From contig NZ_BMYP01000014.1 of assembly GCF_014652335.1 (NCBI RefSeq), forward strand, positions 1 through 54,939: DNA of 54,939 bases, in the 5' to 3' direction. Positions 45,050-54,939 of this stretch are shown piece by piece. Position 1 is the first letter of the stretch. Every line of letters begins with the position of its first letter. The notes beneath the pieces are model-generated. The model was not told the origin of the DNA, did no database searches, and was given only the letters and a program-made list of their open reading frames with translations. The translations under genes and the position numbers were made by a program. The DNA comes from Vogesella fluminis (lineage in GTDB: Bacteria; Pseudomonadota; Gammaproteobacteria; Burkholderiales; Chromobacteriaceae).

Positions 45050-45455
45050 TGCGGCCGGCCTGGGCGGGGGCCTGCCCGTCTGCATCCTGCTGCAGTGCCT
45101 GTGCTGCCGTCACCATCAGCGGCCACAGCCGCTCGGCATCGGCGTTGTCGAAATCGGCATGCTTGCGCTTGATCACGCCGTGGTCGGACAGCTCGATACT
45201 GTGGTCGGCCTGCAGCCCGGCCTGGCGCAGACAGCCTTGCACGCAGCGTAGCGGACAGCCATCCAGCGCCAGGATGCGGCGGCCGCTGCGTGCCTGCCGC
45301 AGCAGTGTCGGCACCTGGCCGCCGACGCCGGCGATGCAGGACATCTCGGCATGGCCGGCGCGGGTGAGACGCAGGGCAAAGTGGTTGGCCAGCTGTGCGG
45401 CACTGGAACAGCCGGAACAGGCGTAGACCAAGGGCAACGAGGGATCGGGTTTCAT
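45006..45455 (-). CDS. DGC-domain putative zinc-binding protein
   Basis: A 149-residue protein of the PF08859-type DGC family. Cysteine pairs are YACSGCSSAAQLA (C13, C16) and LALDGCPLRCVQGCL, with the DGC triplet that names the family. The function is unknown; zinc binding is predicted from the cysteines. The ATG at 45455 was chosen because conserved sequence begins right after. The C-terminal tail is unconserved and overlaps the 3' end of azlD on the other strand, so read-through of azlCD would be antisense to it. Confidence 0.82.
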   Translation of the reverse strand: MKPDPSLPLVYACSGCSSAAQLANHFALRLTRAGHAEMSCIAGVGGQVPTLLRQARSGRRILALDGCPLRCVQGCLRQAGLQADHSIELSDHGVIKRKHADFDNADAERLWPLMVTAAQALQQDADGQAPAQAGRIKTASATSHTPRSH

Positions 45456-45515
45456 GGCGGCCAGCGTAGCATGCCGCGCCCGGGTGTGCCATCGGTCATG
45501 TGGCTTAGAACAACT

Positions 45516-45524
45516 TGCGGCCAA
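45516..45524 (-). repeat. TTGGCCGCA repeat copy after rodA
   Basis: An exact core directly next to the rodA stop; the upstream extension is degenerate (TAGT instead of AAGG). Confidence 0.75.
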
Positions 45525-45525
45525 A

Positions 45526-46623
45526 CTAGCGGCGTTGCAGCTTGCCGATGCCCATCAGCATGCCAAGGCCGATGGCCAGCGATACGGTGGCGGTACCGCC
45601 GTAGGAGAAGAACGGCAGCGGTACGCCGACCACCGGCAGGATGCCGGCAACCATGCCCATGTTGACGAATACGTAGACGAAGAACGACAGCGTGATGGCG
45701 CCGGCCAGCAGCCTGCCGTACAGCGTCGGCGCGCGCGCGGTGATCAGCAGGCAGCGGCTGATGATGCCGAGGTACAGCGCCAGCAGCAGCAGGTTGCCGG
45801 CGAGGCCGAACTCCTCGGAATACACCGCGAAGATGAAGTCGGTGGTGCGCTCCGGGATGTAGTCGAGATGGGTCTGGCTGCCGGCCAGCCAGCCCTTGCC
45901 CCATACCCCGCCGGAGCCGATGGCGATCATTGACTGGATGATGTGATAGCCGGCGCCGAGCGGGTCTTCCATCGGGTCGATCAGGGTCAGCACCCGCTTG
46001 CGCTGGTAATCATGCATCAGGTTCCATACTACCGGCAGGCTGGCGAGGAAGGTGATGCCGCCGCCGATGATGACTTTCCACGACAGCCCGGCGAAGTACA
46101 GGGCAAAGAAGCCGGCGCCCATCACCAGTGTGGCGGTACCGAGGTCGGGCTGTTTCAGGATCAGCAGGCCGGGAATCACGATCAGCACCGCGGCCACCAC
46201 GTAGTGGCGCCAGTTCAGCGTGGTTTCGTATTTCTGGAAGTACCACGCCAGCATCATCGGCAGTGCGATCTTCATGATTTCGGATGGCTGGATGCGGGCG
46301 ATGCCGATATTCAGCCAGCGGGTGGAGCCGTTGACGGTGATGCCGAACAGCTCGACGCCGACCAGCAGCAGTATGCCGGTCGCATACAGCGGCAGCGCCA
46401 TGTGCATCACCGTCTGCGGGCTCAGCCGTGCCAGCAGCCACATGATGATGAGCGACAGCACGGTATAGACCAGCTTGTTGTCGATCTTGGCCCAGCTCTG
46501 GTTGGAGGCGGAAAACAGTGCCACCATGCTCAGCACGAACACGCCGGCGAGCAGCGCCAGCAGCCAGCCGTCGAGCGGGTCCATGATGGTGCGGCTGAGG
46601 CGCTTAATGAGCGACACTTGCAT
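45526..46623 (-). CDS. rodA: RodA peptidoglycan glycosyltransferase
   Basis: A 365-residue SEDS-family polymerase of the elongasome, with about ten membrane helices. Motifs: STRWLNIGIARIQPSEIMKI, LKQPDLGTATLVMGAG (with the essential Asp), and the C-terminal LPVVGVPLPFFSYGGTATVS. It polymerises glycan strands with its partner PBP2, encoded just upstream; the two genes overlap by 20 bp. It is the last gene of mreBCD-mrdA-rodA. Confidence 0.97.
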   Translation of the reverse strand: MQVSLIKRLSRTIMDPLDGWLLALLAGVFVLSMVALFSASNQSWAKIDNKLVYTVLSLIIMWLLARLSPQTVMHMALPLYATGILLLVGVELFGITVNGSTRWLNIGIARIQPSEIMKIALPMMLAWYFQKYETTLNWRHYVVAAVLIVIPGLLILKQPDLGTATLVMGAGFFALYFAGLSWKVIIGGGITFLASLPVVWNLMHDYQRKRVLTLIDPMEDPLGAGYHIIQSMIAIGSGGVWGKGWLAGSQTHLDYIPERTTDFIFAVYSEEFGLAGNLLLLALYLGIISRCLLITARAPTLYGRLLAGAITLSFFVYVFVNMGMVAGILPVVGVPLPFFSYGGTATVSLAIGLGMLMGIGKLQRR

Positions 46624-48556
46624 CTTGCTTTCCTGTTACCGAGGGCGGGAAGGTTTCCAGCTGGCTGCGGATGTCGTCCGGCAGCTTGCCGGTCAGGTAG
46701 TAGTCGAACAGCGCGCGCGTGATCGGCGCCGCGGCAGCGGCGCCGAAGCCGGCGTTTTCCACGATTACCGCCACCGCGATCTTCGGCTGTTCCACCGGGG
46801 CGAAGGCGATGAACCATGAGTGGTCGCGGTGCTGCTCGGCCAGTGCGCCGGCATTGTACTTGGCGCCCTGCTTGATCTGTACCACCTGCGCGGTGCCGGT
46901 CTTGCCGGCCATCGAGTACTGCAGGCCCTGGCCGAGGCGGGCGCCGGTGCCGCCCGGCTGCATCACTGCCTGCATGCCTTGCTTGATGTAGTCGTAGTGC
47001 TGCTGCCTGAACGGCAGCTGCTTGTACGGTGCGGCCTCGATCAGGCGTGTCCTGCCGTTGCGCGCGTCGGTGATGCTCTGTACCAGGTGCGGGTGGAAGG
47101 CACGGCCGTTGTTGGCCAGGACTGCGGTGGCATTGGCCATCTGCAGCGGGGTATAGGCGTTGAAACCCTGGCCGATGCCGATGCTGACCACGTCGGCCGG
47201 CAGCCAGCGGCGGTGTTCGTTGCGGTAGCGCGGGCCGGCAAAGCGCCGCGCTTTCCACTCCTTTGACGGCAGCACGCCGACCGCCTCGCCATCGAGGTCG
47301 ATGCCGGTACGGCTGCCGAGACCGAACTGCGCCAGCAGCGGGTGGATGCGGTCGATGCCCATGTCCCATGCCAGCTTGTAGAAGAAGGTGTCGCTGGATA
47401 CCGCGATGGCGCGGGCCAGGTTGGCGGAGCCGTTGCCGCGCGGGTTGGAGTCGCGGAACTGGTGGCTGGAGCCGGGCAGGGTGAAGTAGCCCGGTGCCGG
47501 ACGGACTTCGTTCGGGCCGATGGCGCCGGCGTGCAGTGCCGCCATGCCCATGAAGGGCTTGAAGGTGGAACCGGGCGGATACATGCCGCGGATGGCGCGG
47601 TTGATCAGCGGCCGCTGCCAGTCTTCGTTCAGGCTTTGCCAGCTCTGGCTGTCGATACCGTCGATGAACAGGTTGGGGTCGAAGCTGGGCTTGGACAGCA
47701 GCGCCAGTACGCCGCCGTTCTGCGGGTCGATGGCGACCAGTGCGCCGCGACGGGCGCCGAACAGCTTGTCGGCGACATCCTGCAGGTGGATGTCCAGCGC
47801 CAGCTGCAGCGTGTTGCCGTGCACCGGCGCGGTGCGCCGTAGCGAACGCACCGCGCGGCCGGCGGAGTCGGTCTCGATCTCCTCGAAGCCGTTCTGGCCG
47901 TGCAGCTCGCCCTCGTACACCGCTTCCAGCCCCAGCTTGCCGATGTGGGTGGCGCCGCGGTAGTTGGCCGCATTCTCGTCTTCGGCCATGCGTTCCTTGT
48001 CGCGCGGGCCGATGCGGCCGATGTAGCCGAGCACGTGGCTGGTCAGCTCCTTGTACGGGTAGTCGCGGTACAGCCGCGCCTTGACCTCGACGCCGGGGAA
48101 GCGCCACAGGTTGGCCGCAACCCTGGCCGCCTCGATGTCATCCATTTTCAGGCGCAGCGGCACCGGCTCGAAGTCCTTCGATTCGGACTGGAATTTCTGG
48201 AAGCGTTTCAGGTCGCGCGGTGTGATGGTGACAATCCGGCCCAGTGCCCTGATGGTGGCATCCAGGTTGTCGATCTTGTCCGGGGTCAGCTCCAGGGTAT
48301 AGGAGGCGTAATTGCGTGCCAGCTCGATGCCGTTGCGATCGACGATCAGGCCGCGGTTGGGTTGTACCGGCACCAGCGAAATGCTGTTGTTTTGGGCGAG
48401 GGTGGTGAAGTGCTCGTACTGGAATACCTGCAGCCAGACGAAACGCGCCACCAGCAGCAACAGCATCAGCACCATGAACAGATAGGCGACCAGCAGCCGC
48501 CAGTACAGCTGACGCTCTTCGGTTTGCGGGTCTTTCAGGCGTGCGGCTTGTTTCAT
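46604..48556 (-). CDS. mrdA: Penicillin-binding protein 2 (elongation transpeptidase)
   Basis: A 650-residue class B PBP that crosslinks lateral wall peptidoglycan. One N-terminal membrane anchor (about 21-43), a pedestal region, then the transpeptidase domain with S330-T-F-K333 in PPGSTFKPF (the same serine number as in E. coli PBP2), SSD in AVSSDTFFYK and KTG in AGKTGTAQV. Its 3' end overlaps rodA and its start follows mreD by five bases. Repeat cores at 47964 and 48111, both read Ala-Ala-Asn. Confidence 0.97.
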   Translation of the reverse strand: MKQAARLKDPQTEERQLYWRLLVAYLFMVLMLLLLVARFVWLQVFQYEHFTTLAQNNSISLVPVQPNRGLIVDRNGIELARNYASYTLELTPDKIDNLDATIRALGRIVTITPRDLKRFQKFQSESKDFEPVPLRLKMDDIEAARVAANLWRFPGVEVKARLYRDYPYKELTSHVLGYIGRIGPRDKERMAEDENAANYRGATHIGKLGLEAVYEGELHGQNGFEEIETDSAGRAVRSLRRTAPVHGNTLQLALDIHLQDVADKLFGARRGALVAIDPQNGGVLALLSKPSFDPNLFIDGIDSQSWQSLNEDWQRPLINRAIRGMYPPGSTFKPFMGMAALHAGAIGPNEVRPAPGYFTLPGSSHQFRDSNPRGNGSANLARAIAVSSDTFFYKLAWDMGIDRIHPLLAQFGLGSRTGIDLDGEAVGVLPSKEWKARRFAGPRYRNEHRRWLPADVVSIGIGQGFNAYTPLQMANATAVLANNGRAFHPHLVQSITDARNGRTRLIEAAPYKQLPFRQQHYDYIKQGMQAVMQPGGTGARLGQGLQYSMAGKTGTAQVVQIKQGAKYNAGALAEQHRDHSWFIAFAPVEQPKIAVAVIVENAGFGAAAAAPITRALFDYYLTGKLPDDIRSQLETFPPSVTGKQDASVAH

Positions 48557-48561
48557 GGCGC

Positions 48562-49065
48562 CTAATGCCGTTCACTGCGGTAGGGCAGCAGCATCAGCTT
48601 GGTCAAGAGCGGCCACAGCAGCGCGCCGATCAGTGCCGGCAGGAAATAGCCGAGGCCGGGCAGTGCGGCGCCGACGCTCCAGCGTGCAATCGCCATCAGC
48701 AGCTGGATCAGCAGCATCAGTACCAGGATCACCAGTGTCTGCTGGCCGAGGTTGAACATCACCAGCTGTTGCTGGCGCAGCAGGATCAGGTAGGCGCCGA
48801 CGGAATAGGCCAGCGCATGCTGGCCGAACATGCCGGTGGATACCACGTCGGCTAGGAGGCCGATGCCGAAGGCCATGCCGATGCCGATGCGGCGCGGCTG
48901 GTTCATGCTCCAGTACAGGATCAGGAGCGCGACAAAATCGGGCAGCCAGCGATTGGAGCCTTGCGGCAGGGGCAGCAGCTCCAGCACCAGTGCGACGGCA
49001 AAGGTCAGCGTGATGAAGTGGCGCTTGACCGGTTTGAGCAGTTCTTGCGGGCGGTCGTAGTTCAT
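48562..49065 (-). CDS. mreD: Rod shape-determining protein MreD
   Basis: A 167-residue membrane protein with five or six helices, of the usual MreD length. Characteristic are LPDFVALLILYWSMNQPRRI and GIGMAFGIGLLADVVSTGMFG. It is part of the MreBCD-RodA-PBP2 complex. The ATG at 49065 (MNYDRP) is chosen; a TTG further upstream is less likely. It lies between mreC and mrdA. Confidence 0.95.
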   Translation of the reverse strand: MNYDRPQELLKPVKRHFITLTFAVALVLELLPLPQGSNRWLPDFVALLILYWSMNQPRRIGIGMAFGIGLLADVVSTGMFGQHALAYSVGAYLILLRQQQLVMFNLGQQTLVILVLMLLIQLLMAIARWSVGAALPGLGYFLPALIGALLWPLLTKLMLLPYRSERH

Positions 49066-49132
49066 GATGGTCGGGCCTGCTGGCGACAATGGCGCAGCCA
49101 GGCATGGCCGCCGGAGTGGAGGGTGTCACGCA

Positions 49133-50029
49133 TCATGGTGATTTCTTGTCGGCCTTGGCGGTGTCGGCAGGGGCTTCCGCCACCGGTGGTGCCACCGGCA
49201 GGTGCCGGTTGGGCATGATCACCACGAAGCGGCTGGACTGCACGCCGGCGATCACCTCACTGCGCACGCGGGCAAAGGCGGCACCGCCAAGACGGTCGAT
49301 CTGCTTCACCCGTGCCACCGGAATGCCCTGCAGATAGACGCCGTCTATGCCGGAGGTGACCAGCAGGTCGTTCTCGCGGATGTCGGTGCTGATCGGCAGG
49401 TAGCGCACTTCCACTCCGCCGCCGAAGCCGTACAGCAGGGCGCGATGGCCGGTGCGCTGGATCATTACCGGCACGATGTAGTGGCGGTTGATCACCTGGG
49501 TGACTTCTGCGCTTAGCGGCTGCACGCGCGTCACCTGGCCGATGAGGCCGTTTTCGTCGATGACGGCCTGGCCGCTGGCGACACCGCTGCTGCTGCCCTT
49601 GTCGATGATCAGGCGATAGGCAAACGGATCGCGCCCGGTGTACAGCACTTCGGCCACCACGCCGGCATGCGACGGCTGCGCCGCCAGTGCATTGAGCTGG
49701 CGCAGCTGCTGCAATTCCTTTTCCAGCGACGACATGCGCATCAGGTGCGAGGACTGGATCAGGTCGCGTTCGCGCAGCGCGTCGTTCTCGCGCTTCAGTG
49801 CCGCCTGTGCGGTAAAGAAGTCGCCGACCTGCATGGTGAGGTTGAGCGGCACGTTGGCCGCACGCTGCAGCGGGTACAGCACCACGGAAATGGCATCGCG
49901 CGCCTTTTCCATCAGGCCGTACTGGCTGTCGCCGACCAGCAGCGCCAGCGAGGCGAGCACGCACAGGAACAGGCGACCGCCGGGGGGCAGTCCCTGGTTG
50001 GCAAAGCTGGGGGTGTTGGCAAAATTCAT
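49133..50029 (-). CDS. mreC: Rod shape-determining protein MreC
   Basis: A 298-residue protein with a membrane anchor (about 22-38), a periplasmic coiled coil (about 65-105, KRENDALRER to KELQQLRQLN) and the beta-barrel core containing VIDENGLIGQV and LLVTSGIDGVYLQGIPVA. The tail is Ala/Pro/Lys-rich. It links cytoplasmic MreB to the wall enzymes. The ATG at 50029 is preferred; a second in-frame start five codons upstream exists. Repeat core at 49854. Confidence 0.95.
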   Translation of the reverse strand: MNFANTPSFANQGLPPGGRLFLCVLASLALLVGDSQYGLMEKARDAISVVLYPLQRAANVPLNLTMQVGDFFTAQAALKRENDALRERDLIQSSHLMRMSSLEKELQQLRQLNALAAQPSHAGVVAEVLYTGRDPFAYRLIIDKGSSSGVASGQAVIDENGLIGQVTRVQPLSAEVTQVINRHYIVPVMIQRTGHRALLYGFGGGVEVRYLPISTDIRENDLLVTSGIDGVYLQGIPVARVKQIDRLGGAAFARVRSEVIAGVQSSRFVVIMPNRHLPVAPPVAEAPADTAKADKKSP

Positions 50030-50073
50030 GCAGCACAATGTCACCCCTTGCGGGGTGACGTCTGGTCAGGAAA

Positions 50074-51213
<1,140 letters not shown>

Positions 51214-51270
51214 TCACTGCCGGTTGCGGCCCCGGTTGCCAAGCAGGCCTGGCCCCTTGGTTCTTGGGCC

Positions 51271-51539
51271 AGGGCCTGTTAACACTTGTTTTGTCGCAGC
51301 GCAGGCTGGAGAAGCCTTCAAATGCAAGGCGGAGGGTGCCGCGCCTGGTTATTCCAAGTGCAAACCCGACAACGCCGCAGTTGATGGCTGATCCAGCCTG
51401 CCCTTCGGGGCCGGTTTTGCCCGGCGCATCGCTTTGTCAAACGGCCCTGGCAGGGAATGACCCTGCGGCGGGCCGTTTTTCGCGCGCTGCATCCGGGCAA
51501 AACCGGCCGCTGCGATAAAAGCAAGTGTTAACAGGCCCT
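51271..51539. mobile_element. 269-bp MITE-like element
   Basis: Perfect 18-bp inverted ends AGGGCCTGTTAACACTTG (51271-51288) and their complement (51522-51539), both followed inward by GTCGCAGC-like sequence. The interior has no gene. Its right half is a composite stem: 15-bp arms GCCGGTTTTGCCCGG (51410-51424) and complement (51493-51507) enclosing a terminator hairpin. It lies between the divergent mreB and gatC. Related ends occur at 15320-15373. No transposase in the window matches these ends; the IS remnant at 5833 has different ones. Confidence 0.8.
51439..51480 (+). terminator. Terminator hairpin inside the MITE-like element
   Basis: AAACGGCCC / GGGCCGTTT with an inner GCAGGG-AATGA-CCCTGC hairpin, then five T. 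It would stop rightward transcripts entering the element before the gatC promoter. Confidence 0.75.
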
Positions 51540-51556
51540 AAGTAACCAATTATGAT
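51528..51556 (+). promoter_or_regulatory. Likely sigma-70 promoter of gatCAB, with its -35 box in the MITE end
   Basis: TTAACA (51528-51533) and TATGAT (51551-51556), each five of six to consensus, separated by exactly 17 bp and 44 bp before the gatC ATG. The -35 lies within the right terminal repeat of the MITE; the -10 lies outside it. Confidence 0.65.
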
Positions 51557-51599
51557 ACCCTACAAAGCTTGAAATATTAAGGATTTTGACGAGGACGCC

Positions 51600-51887
51600 A
51601 TGTCGTTGAGCCATCAGGATGTTGCACGCATTGCGCGCCTGTCCCGCATCGCGGTGACGGACGCCGAAATCGACGCGGTAAGCCGCCAGTTGAACGGTAT
51701 TCTCGGCCTGATCGAACAGATGCAGGCGGTCGATACCGACGGTATCGAGCCGATGGCGCACCCGCAGGATGTCAGCCTGCGCCTGCGCGAGGACGTTGTC
51801 ACCGAGCCGAGCCGGCGCGAGGCGTGCCAGGCGGTGGCGCCGCAGGTGGAAAACGGCCTGTTCCTGGTGCCGAAAGTCATCGAATAA
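51600..51887 (+). CDS. gatC: Asp/Glu-tRNA amidotransferase subunit C
   Basis: A 95-residue small subunit that holds GatA and GatB together. It starts [19 protein letters not shown] and ends [13 protein letters not shown], the conserved FxVPKV(I/L)E end of the family. GAGGAC precedes the ATG. It is the first gene of gatCAB; a repeat copy lies in the 73-bp gap to gatA. Confidence 0.96.
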   Translation: MSLSHQDVARIARLSRIAVTDAEIDAVSRQLNGILGLIEQMQAVDTDGIEPMAHPQDVSLRLREDVVTEPSRREACQAVAPQVENGLFLVPKVIE

Positions 51888-51892
51888 GCCGC

Positions 51893-51901
51893 TGCGGCCA
51901 A
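51893..51901 (-). repeat. TTGGCCGCA repeat copy between gatC and gatA
   Basis: Extended AAAGGTTGGCCGCAGCG on the minus strand, five bases after the gatC stop. Confidence 0.88.
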
Positions 51902-51960
51902 CCTTTGCCGTATCTGCCCTGCCGCCGAGGCAGGCCCTCTCTACGGAAGCTCTCTACACG

Positions 51961-53412
51961 ATGATTCACGCTACGCTAAAACAATTGTCGCAACAGCTGG
52001 CCGACAAGCAGGTTTCTGCCGTCGAGCTGGCCACCGGATACCTGCAGCGTATCGACGCGCTCAACCCGCAGCTCAATGCCTTCATTACCGTTGACCGTGA
52101 CAAGACCCTGCTTGAAGCCGCCGCCGCCGATGCGCGCCGTGCCGCAGGCCTGGCCGGTGTGCTGACCGGCGTGCCGATCGCGCACAAGGATATCTTCTGC
52201 CAGCAGGGCTGGAAGACCAGCTGCGGCTCGAAGATGCTGGACAACTTCGTGTCGCCCTACGACGCGCACGTGATCGAGCAGTGCCAGGCCGCCGGGCTGG
52301 TAACGCTGGGCCGCACCAATATGGACGAGTTCGCGATGGGCTCATCCAACGAGAACAGCTACTACGGCGCGGTGCGCAATCCGTGGGATCTCGCCGCCAT
52401 CCCTGGCGGTTCCTCCGGCGGTTCCGCCGCTGCCGTCGCCGCGCGGCTGGCACCGGCGGCGACCGCCACCGATACTGGCGGCTCCATCCGCCAGCCGGCC
52501 AGCCACTGCGGCGTGACCGGCATCAAGCCGACCTACGGCGTGGTGTCGCGCTTCGGCATGGTCGCCTACGCCAGCTCGCTGGACCAGGGTGGGGTGATGG
52601 CGCAGACCGCCGAGGACTGCGCGCTGATGCTGAGCGTGATCGCCGGCTTCGACGAGCGCGACTCCACCAGCCTGGAGCGCGCCCGCGAGGACTACAGTCG
52701 TGATCTGGCGCAGCCGCTGGCCGGCCTGCGCGTCGGCCTGCCGCGCGAGTACTTCGCCGACGGCCTCGCCGCCGACGTTGGCCGCATCATCGACAACGCG
52801 GTGAGCGAGCTGAAGAAGCTGGGTGCCGAGGTGGTGGAGGTCAGCCTGCCCAACACCCGGCTGTCGATTCCGGCCTACTACGTGATCGCGCCGGCGGAAG
52901 CCTCCGCCAACCTGTCGCGCTTCGACGGCGTGCGCTATGGCCACCGCGCCAGCGAGTACAAGGACCTGGTCGACATGTACGAGAAGTCGCGCGCCGAAGG
53001 CTTCGGCAGCGAGGTGAAGCGTCGCATCATGGTCGGCACCTACGTGCTCTCCCACGGCTACTACGACGCCTACTACATCAAGGCGCAGAAGATTCGCCGC
53101 CTGATCGCCGACGATTTCAAGGCCGCCTTTGCCGGTTGCGACGTGATCCTGGGCCCGGTGGCGCCGACCGCCGCCTTCAATCTGGGCGAGAAGTCCGGCG
53201 ACCCGGTGCAGATGTACCTGTCCGACATCTACACGCTGTCGGTGAACCTCGCCGGCCTGCCGGCGATGAGCGTGCCGGCCGGCTTCAGCGACAACGGCCG
53301 TCCGGTCGGGCTGCAGATCATCGGCAACTACTTTGCCGAAGCCAAGATGCTGAACGTGGCGCACCAGTTCCAGCAGGTCACCGACTGGCACGGCAAGGCC
53401 CCAGCCCTGTAA
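51961..53412 (+). CDS. gatA: Asp/Glu-tRNA amidotransferase subunit A
   Basis: A 483-residue amidase-signature protein that hydrolyses glutamine and supplies ammonia for Glu-tRNA(Gln) or Asp-tRNA(Asn) correction. The Ser-cis-Ser-Lys triad is K76 (IAHKDIFC), S151 ([11 protein letters not shown]) and S175 ([10 protein letters not shown]); all three are offset by exactly three from S. aureus GatA. Length fits the family (480-490). A repeat core at 52778. It is followed by a palindromic repeat pair, then gatB. Confidence 0.97.
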   Translation: MIHATLKQLSQQLADKQVSAVELATGYLQRIDALNPQLNAFITVDRDKTLLEAAAADARRAAGLAGVLTGVPIAHKDIFCQQGWKTSCGSKMLDNFVSPYDAHVIEQCQAAGLVTLGRTNMDEFAMGSSNENSYYGAVRNPWDLAAIPGGSSGGSAAAVAARLAPAATATDTGGSIRQPASHCGVTGIKPTYGVVSRFGMVAYASSLDQGGVMAQTAEDCALMLSVIAGFDERDSTSLERAREDYSRDLAQPLAGLRVGLPREYFADGLAADVGRIIDNAVSELKKLGAEVVEVSLPNTRLSIPAYYVIAPAEASANLSRFDGVRYGHRASEYKDLVDMYEKSRAEGFGSEVKRRIMVGTYVLSHGYYDAYYIKAQKIRRLIADDFKAAFAGCDVILGPVAPTAAFNLGEKSGDPVQMYLSDIYTLSVNLAGLPAMSVPAGFSDNGRPVGLQIIGNYFAEAKMLNVAHQFQQVTDWHGKAPAL

Positions 53413-53425
53413 TTACGCGATCAAC

Positions 53426-53456
53426 AAAGGTTGGCCGCAGCCTGCGGCCAACCTTT
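53426..53456. repeat. Inverted pair of the TTGGCCGCA repeat between gatA and gatB
   Basis: AAAGGTTGGCCGCA and its exact complement around a 3-nt centre (31 bp). It lies between two genes that must be expressed together, so it is unlikely to be a full terminator here. Confidence 0.9.
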
Positions 53457-53479
53457 AAAACAAGAAGGATTTTCCAAAC

Positions 53480-54907
53480 ATGAAATGGGAAGTCGTTATC
53501 GGTCTTGAGGTGCACGTGCAGCTCAACACCGTTTCCAAGATTTTCTCCGGCGCCAGCACCGCCTTCGGCGCCGAACCGAACACCCAGGCCTCGCTGGTGG
53601 AACTGGCGCTGCCTGGCGTGCTGCCGGTGCTGAACAAGGCGGTGGTGGAGAAGGCGATCCGCCTCGGCCTGGCGCTGGATGCCACCATCAACCAGAAGAA
53701 CGTGTTTGCCCGCAAAAACTACTTCTACCCCGACCTGCCCAAGGGCTACCAGATCAGCCAGATGGAGCTGCCGATCGTCGAACACGGCAAGCTGAACATC
53801 CTGGTCGGCGACGAGGAGAAATCCATCCGCGTCACCCGCGCGCACATGGAAGAAGATGCCGGCAAGTCGCTGCATGAAGACTTCCACGGCATGACCGGCA
53901 TCGACCTCAATCGCGCCGGCACGCCGCTGCTGGAGGTGGTGTCCGAACCGGACATGCGTTCGGCGGAAGAGGCGGTCGCCTACGCCAAGGCATTGCACAC
54001 GCTGGTGACCTGGCTGGGCATCTGCGACGGCAACATGCAGGAAGGCAGCTTCCGCGTCGACGCCAACGTGTCGGTGCGCCCGTTCGGCCAGGCCGAATTC
54101 GGCACCCGCCGCGAGGTGAAGAACCTGAACTCGTTCCGCTTCCTGGAGCAGGCGATCAAGTACGAGACGCAGTGGCAGATCGAAACCATCGAAGACGGCG
54201 GGAAGGTGCAGCAGGCGACGGTGCTGTTCGATCCGGATTCCGGTGAAACGCGCATGATGCGCAGCAAGGAAGACGCGCACGACTATCGTTACTTCCCGGA
54301 CCCGGACCTGCTGCCGGTGCGCATCAGCAACGAGCAGATCGCGCGCGTTCGCAGCGAGATGCCGGAGTTGCCGGCGCAGATGAAGGCGCGTTTTGTCGAC
54401 GCTTTCGGTGTCACCCCGTACGACGCGGCGGTGCTGACCGGCAGCCGCGCGCTGGCCACCTATTTCGAGTCGGTGGCGACGGCCTCCGGCCAGGGCAAGC
54501 TGGCCGCCAACTGGCTGGGCGGCGACGTCGCCGCGCGCCTCAACCGCGAGGGCAAGGACATCGCCGAGCTGCCGATCAATGCCGAACGCTTGTCCGGTCT
54601 CTTGGTACGCATTGCCGACGGTACCTTGTCCAACAAGCTGGCCAAGCAGGTATTTGATGCGATGTGGGACAGCGAGCTGTCTGCAGACGTCATCATCGAG
54701 CGCGATGGCCTGAAGCAGGTGTCCGATGTCGGCGCCATCGAGAAGATGGTGGAAGAGGTGCTGGCCGCCAACCCGAAAGCGGTGGAAGAATTCCGCGCCG
54801 GCAAGGAAAAGGCGCTCAACGCGCTGGCCGGACAGGTGATGAAGGCGTCCAAAGGCAAGGCAAACCCGGCGCAGGTGCAGGAAATCCTGAAGCAGAAGCT
54901 GGCGTAA
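53480..54907 (+). CDS. gatB: Asp/Glu-tRNA amidotransferase subunit B
   Basis: A 475-residue subunit that activates the misacylated tRNA by ATP-dependent phosphorylation. It begins [15 protein letters not shown], has the metal-binding and ATP-site motifs [15 protein letters not shown] and [22 protein letters not shown], and [10 protein letters not shown]; the C-terminal YqeY-like domain (about 400-475, [13 protein letters not shown]) binds tRNA. AGAAGGA precedes the ATG. The gene is complete in the window; 32 bases follow with no full terminator visible. Confidence 0.97.
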   Translation: MKWEVVIGLEVHVQLNTVSKIFSGASTAFGAEPNTQASLVELALPGVLPVLNKAVVEKAIRLGLALDATINQKNVFARKNYFYPDLPKGYQISQMELPIVEHGKLNILVGDEEKSIRVTRAHMEEDAGKSLHEDFHGMTGIDLNRAGTPLLEVVSEPDMRSAEEAVAYAKALHTLVTWLGICDGNMQEGSFRVDANVSVRPFGQAEFGTRREVKNLNSFRFLEQAIKYETQWQIETIEDGGKVQQATVLFDPDSGETRMMRSKEDAHDYRYFPDPDLLPVRISNEQIARVRSEMPELPAQMKARFVDAFGVTPYDAAVLTGSRALATYFESVATASGQGKLAANWLGGDVAARLNREGKDIAELPINAERLSGLLVRIADGTLSNKLAKQVFDAMWDSELSADVIIERDGLKQVSDVGAIEKMVEEVLAANPKAVEEFRAGKEKALNALAGQVMKASKGKANPAQVQEILKQKLA

Positions 54908-54939
54908 GCCCGTAAAAACAGCGGGCGCCCCGTATTTGG

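Overview
The window reads as a chromosomal segment of a GC-rich betaproteobacterium, most likely of the Neisseriales (Chromobacteriaceae type, such as Vogesella, Chromobacterium or Aquitalea). The main evidence is gene order: mreBCD-mrdA-rodA divergent from gatCAB, and engB divergent from a cytochrome c4 / resB / ccsA cluster. No rRNA, tRNA, CRISPR array, prophage or plasmid functions were recognised. Species assignment is inference.

Layout. 0.3-1.1 kb: TatD-family hydrolase. 1.2-5.8 kb: a c-di-GMP-controlled adhesin-release module (TolC-OmpA fusion, LapG-type protease, LapD-type receptor) without the adhesin itself. 5.8-6.5 kb: an internally deleted IS with intact inverted ends. 6.5-10.6 kb: Kup potassium transporter, a LysR regulator and a two-gene chromate-type transporter. 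10.7-17 kb: proS, a lytic transglycosylase, a methyltransferase, a membrane acyltransferase-like protein, a GIY-YIG protein and a PLP-dependent lyase. 17-21.6 kb: cytochrome c maturation (ccsA, resB), cytochrome c4 and engB. 21.8-25.8 kb: GABA-type permease with a divergent MocR regulator, then rlpA. 25.9-34.1 kb: trmL, comF and a biotin cluster (bioB, bioF, bioH, bioC) interrupted by a GAF/GGDEF/EAL gene. 34.1-45.5 kb: patatin lipoprotein, GST, dinB, a SelW-like protein, a CHASE4/GGDEF/EAL phosphodiesterase, glpQ, a chemoreceptor, a copper chaperone, azlCD and a DGC-domain protein. 45.5-51.1 kb: the rod-shape operon. 51.6-54.9 kb: gatCAB, the tRNA-dependent amidotransferase.

The strongest non-genic signal is a dispersed short motif, core TTGGCCGCA, extended AAGGTTGGCCGCA. 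A hand scan found 40 exact cores (20 on each strand), against roughly one expected from base composition. About half lie in the small intergenic fraction, often as inverted pairs after genes. Density, strand balance and terminator pairing resemble the DNA uptake sequences of Neisseriaceae and the USS of Pasteurellaceae, but the sequence is unlike the Neisseria DUS (GCCGTCTGAA). I propose it as a candidate uptake-type signal of this lineage; function is unproven. A second repeat family is a 269-bp MITE-like element whose right end appears to supply the -35 box of the gatCAB promoter, plus a 54-bp version consisting only of its two joined ends.
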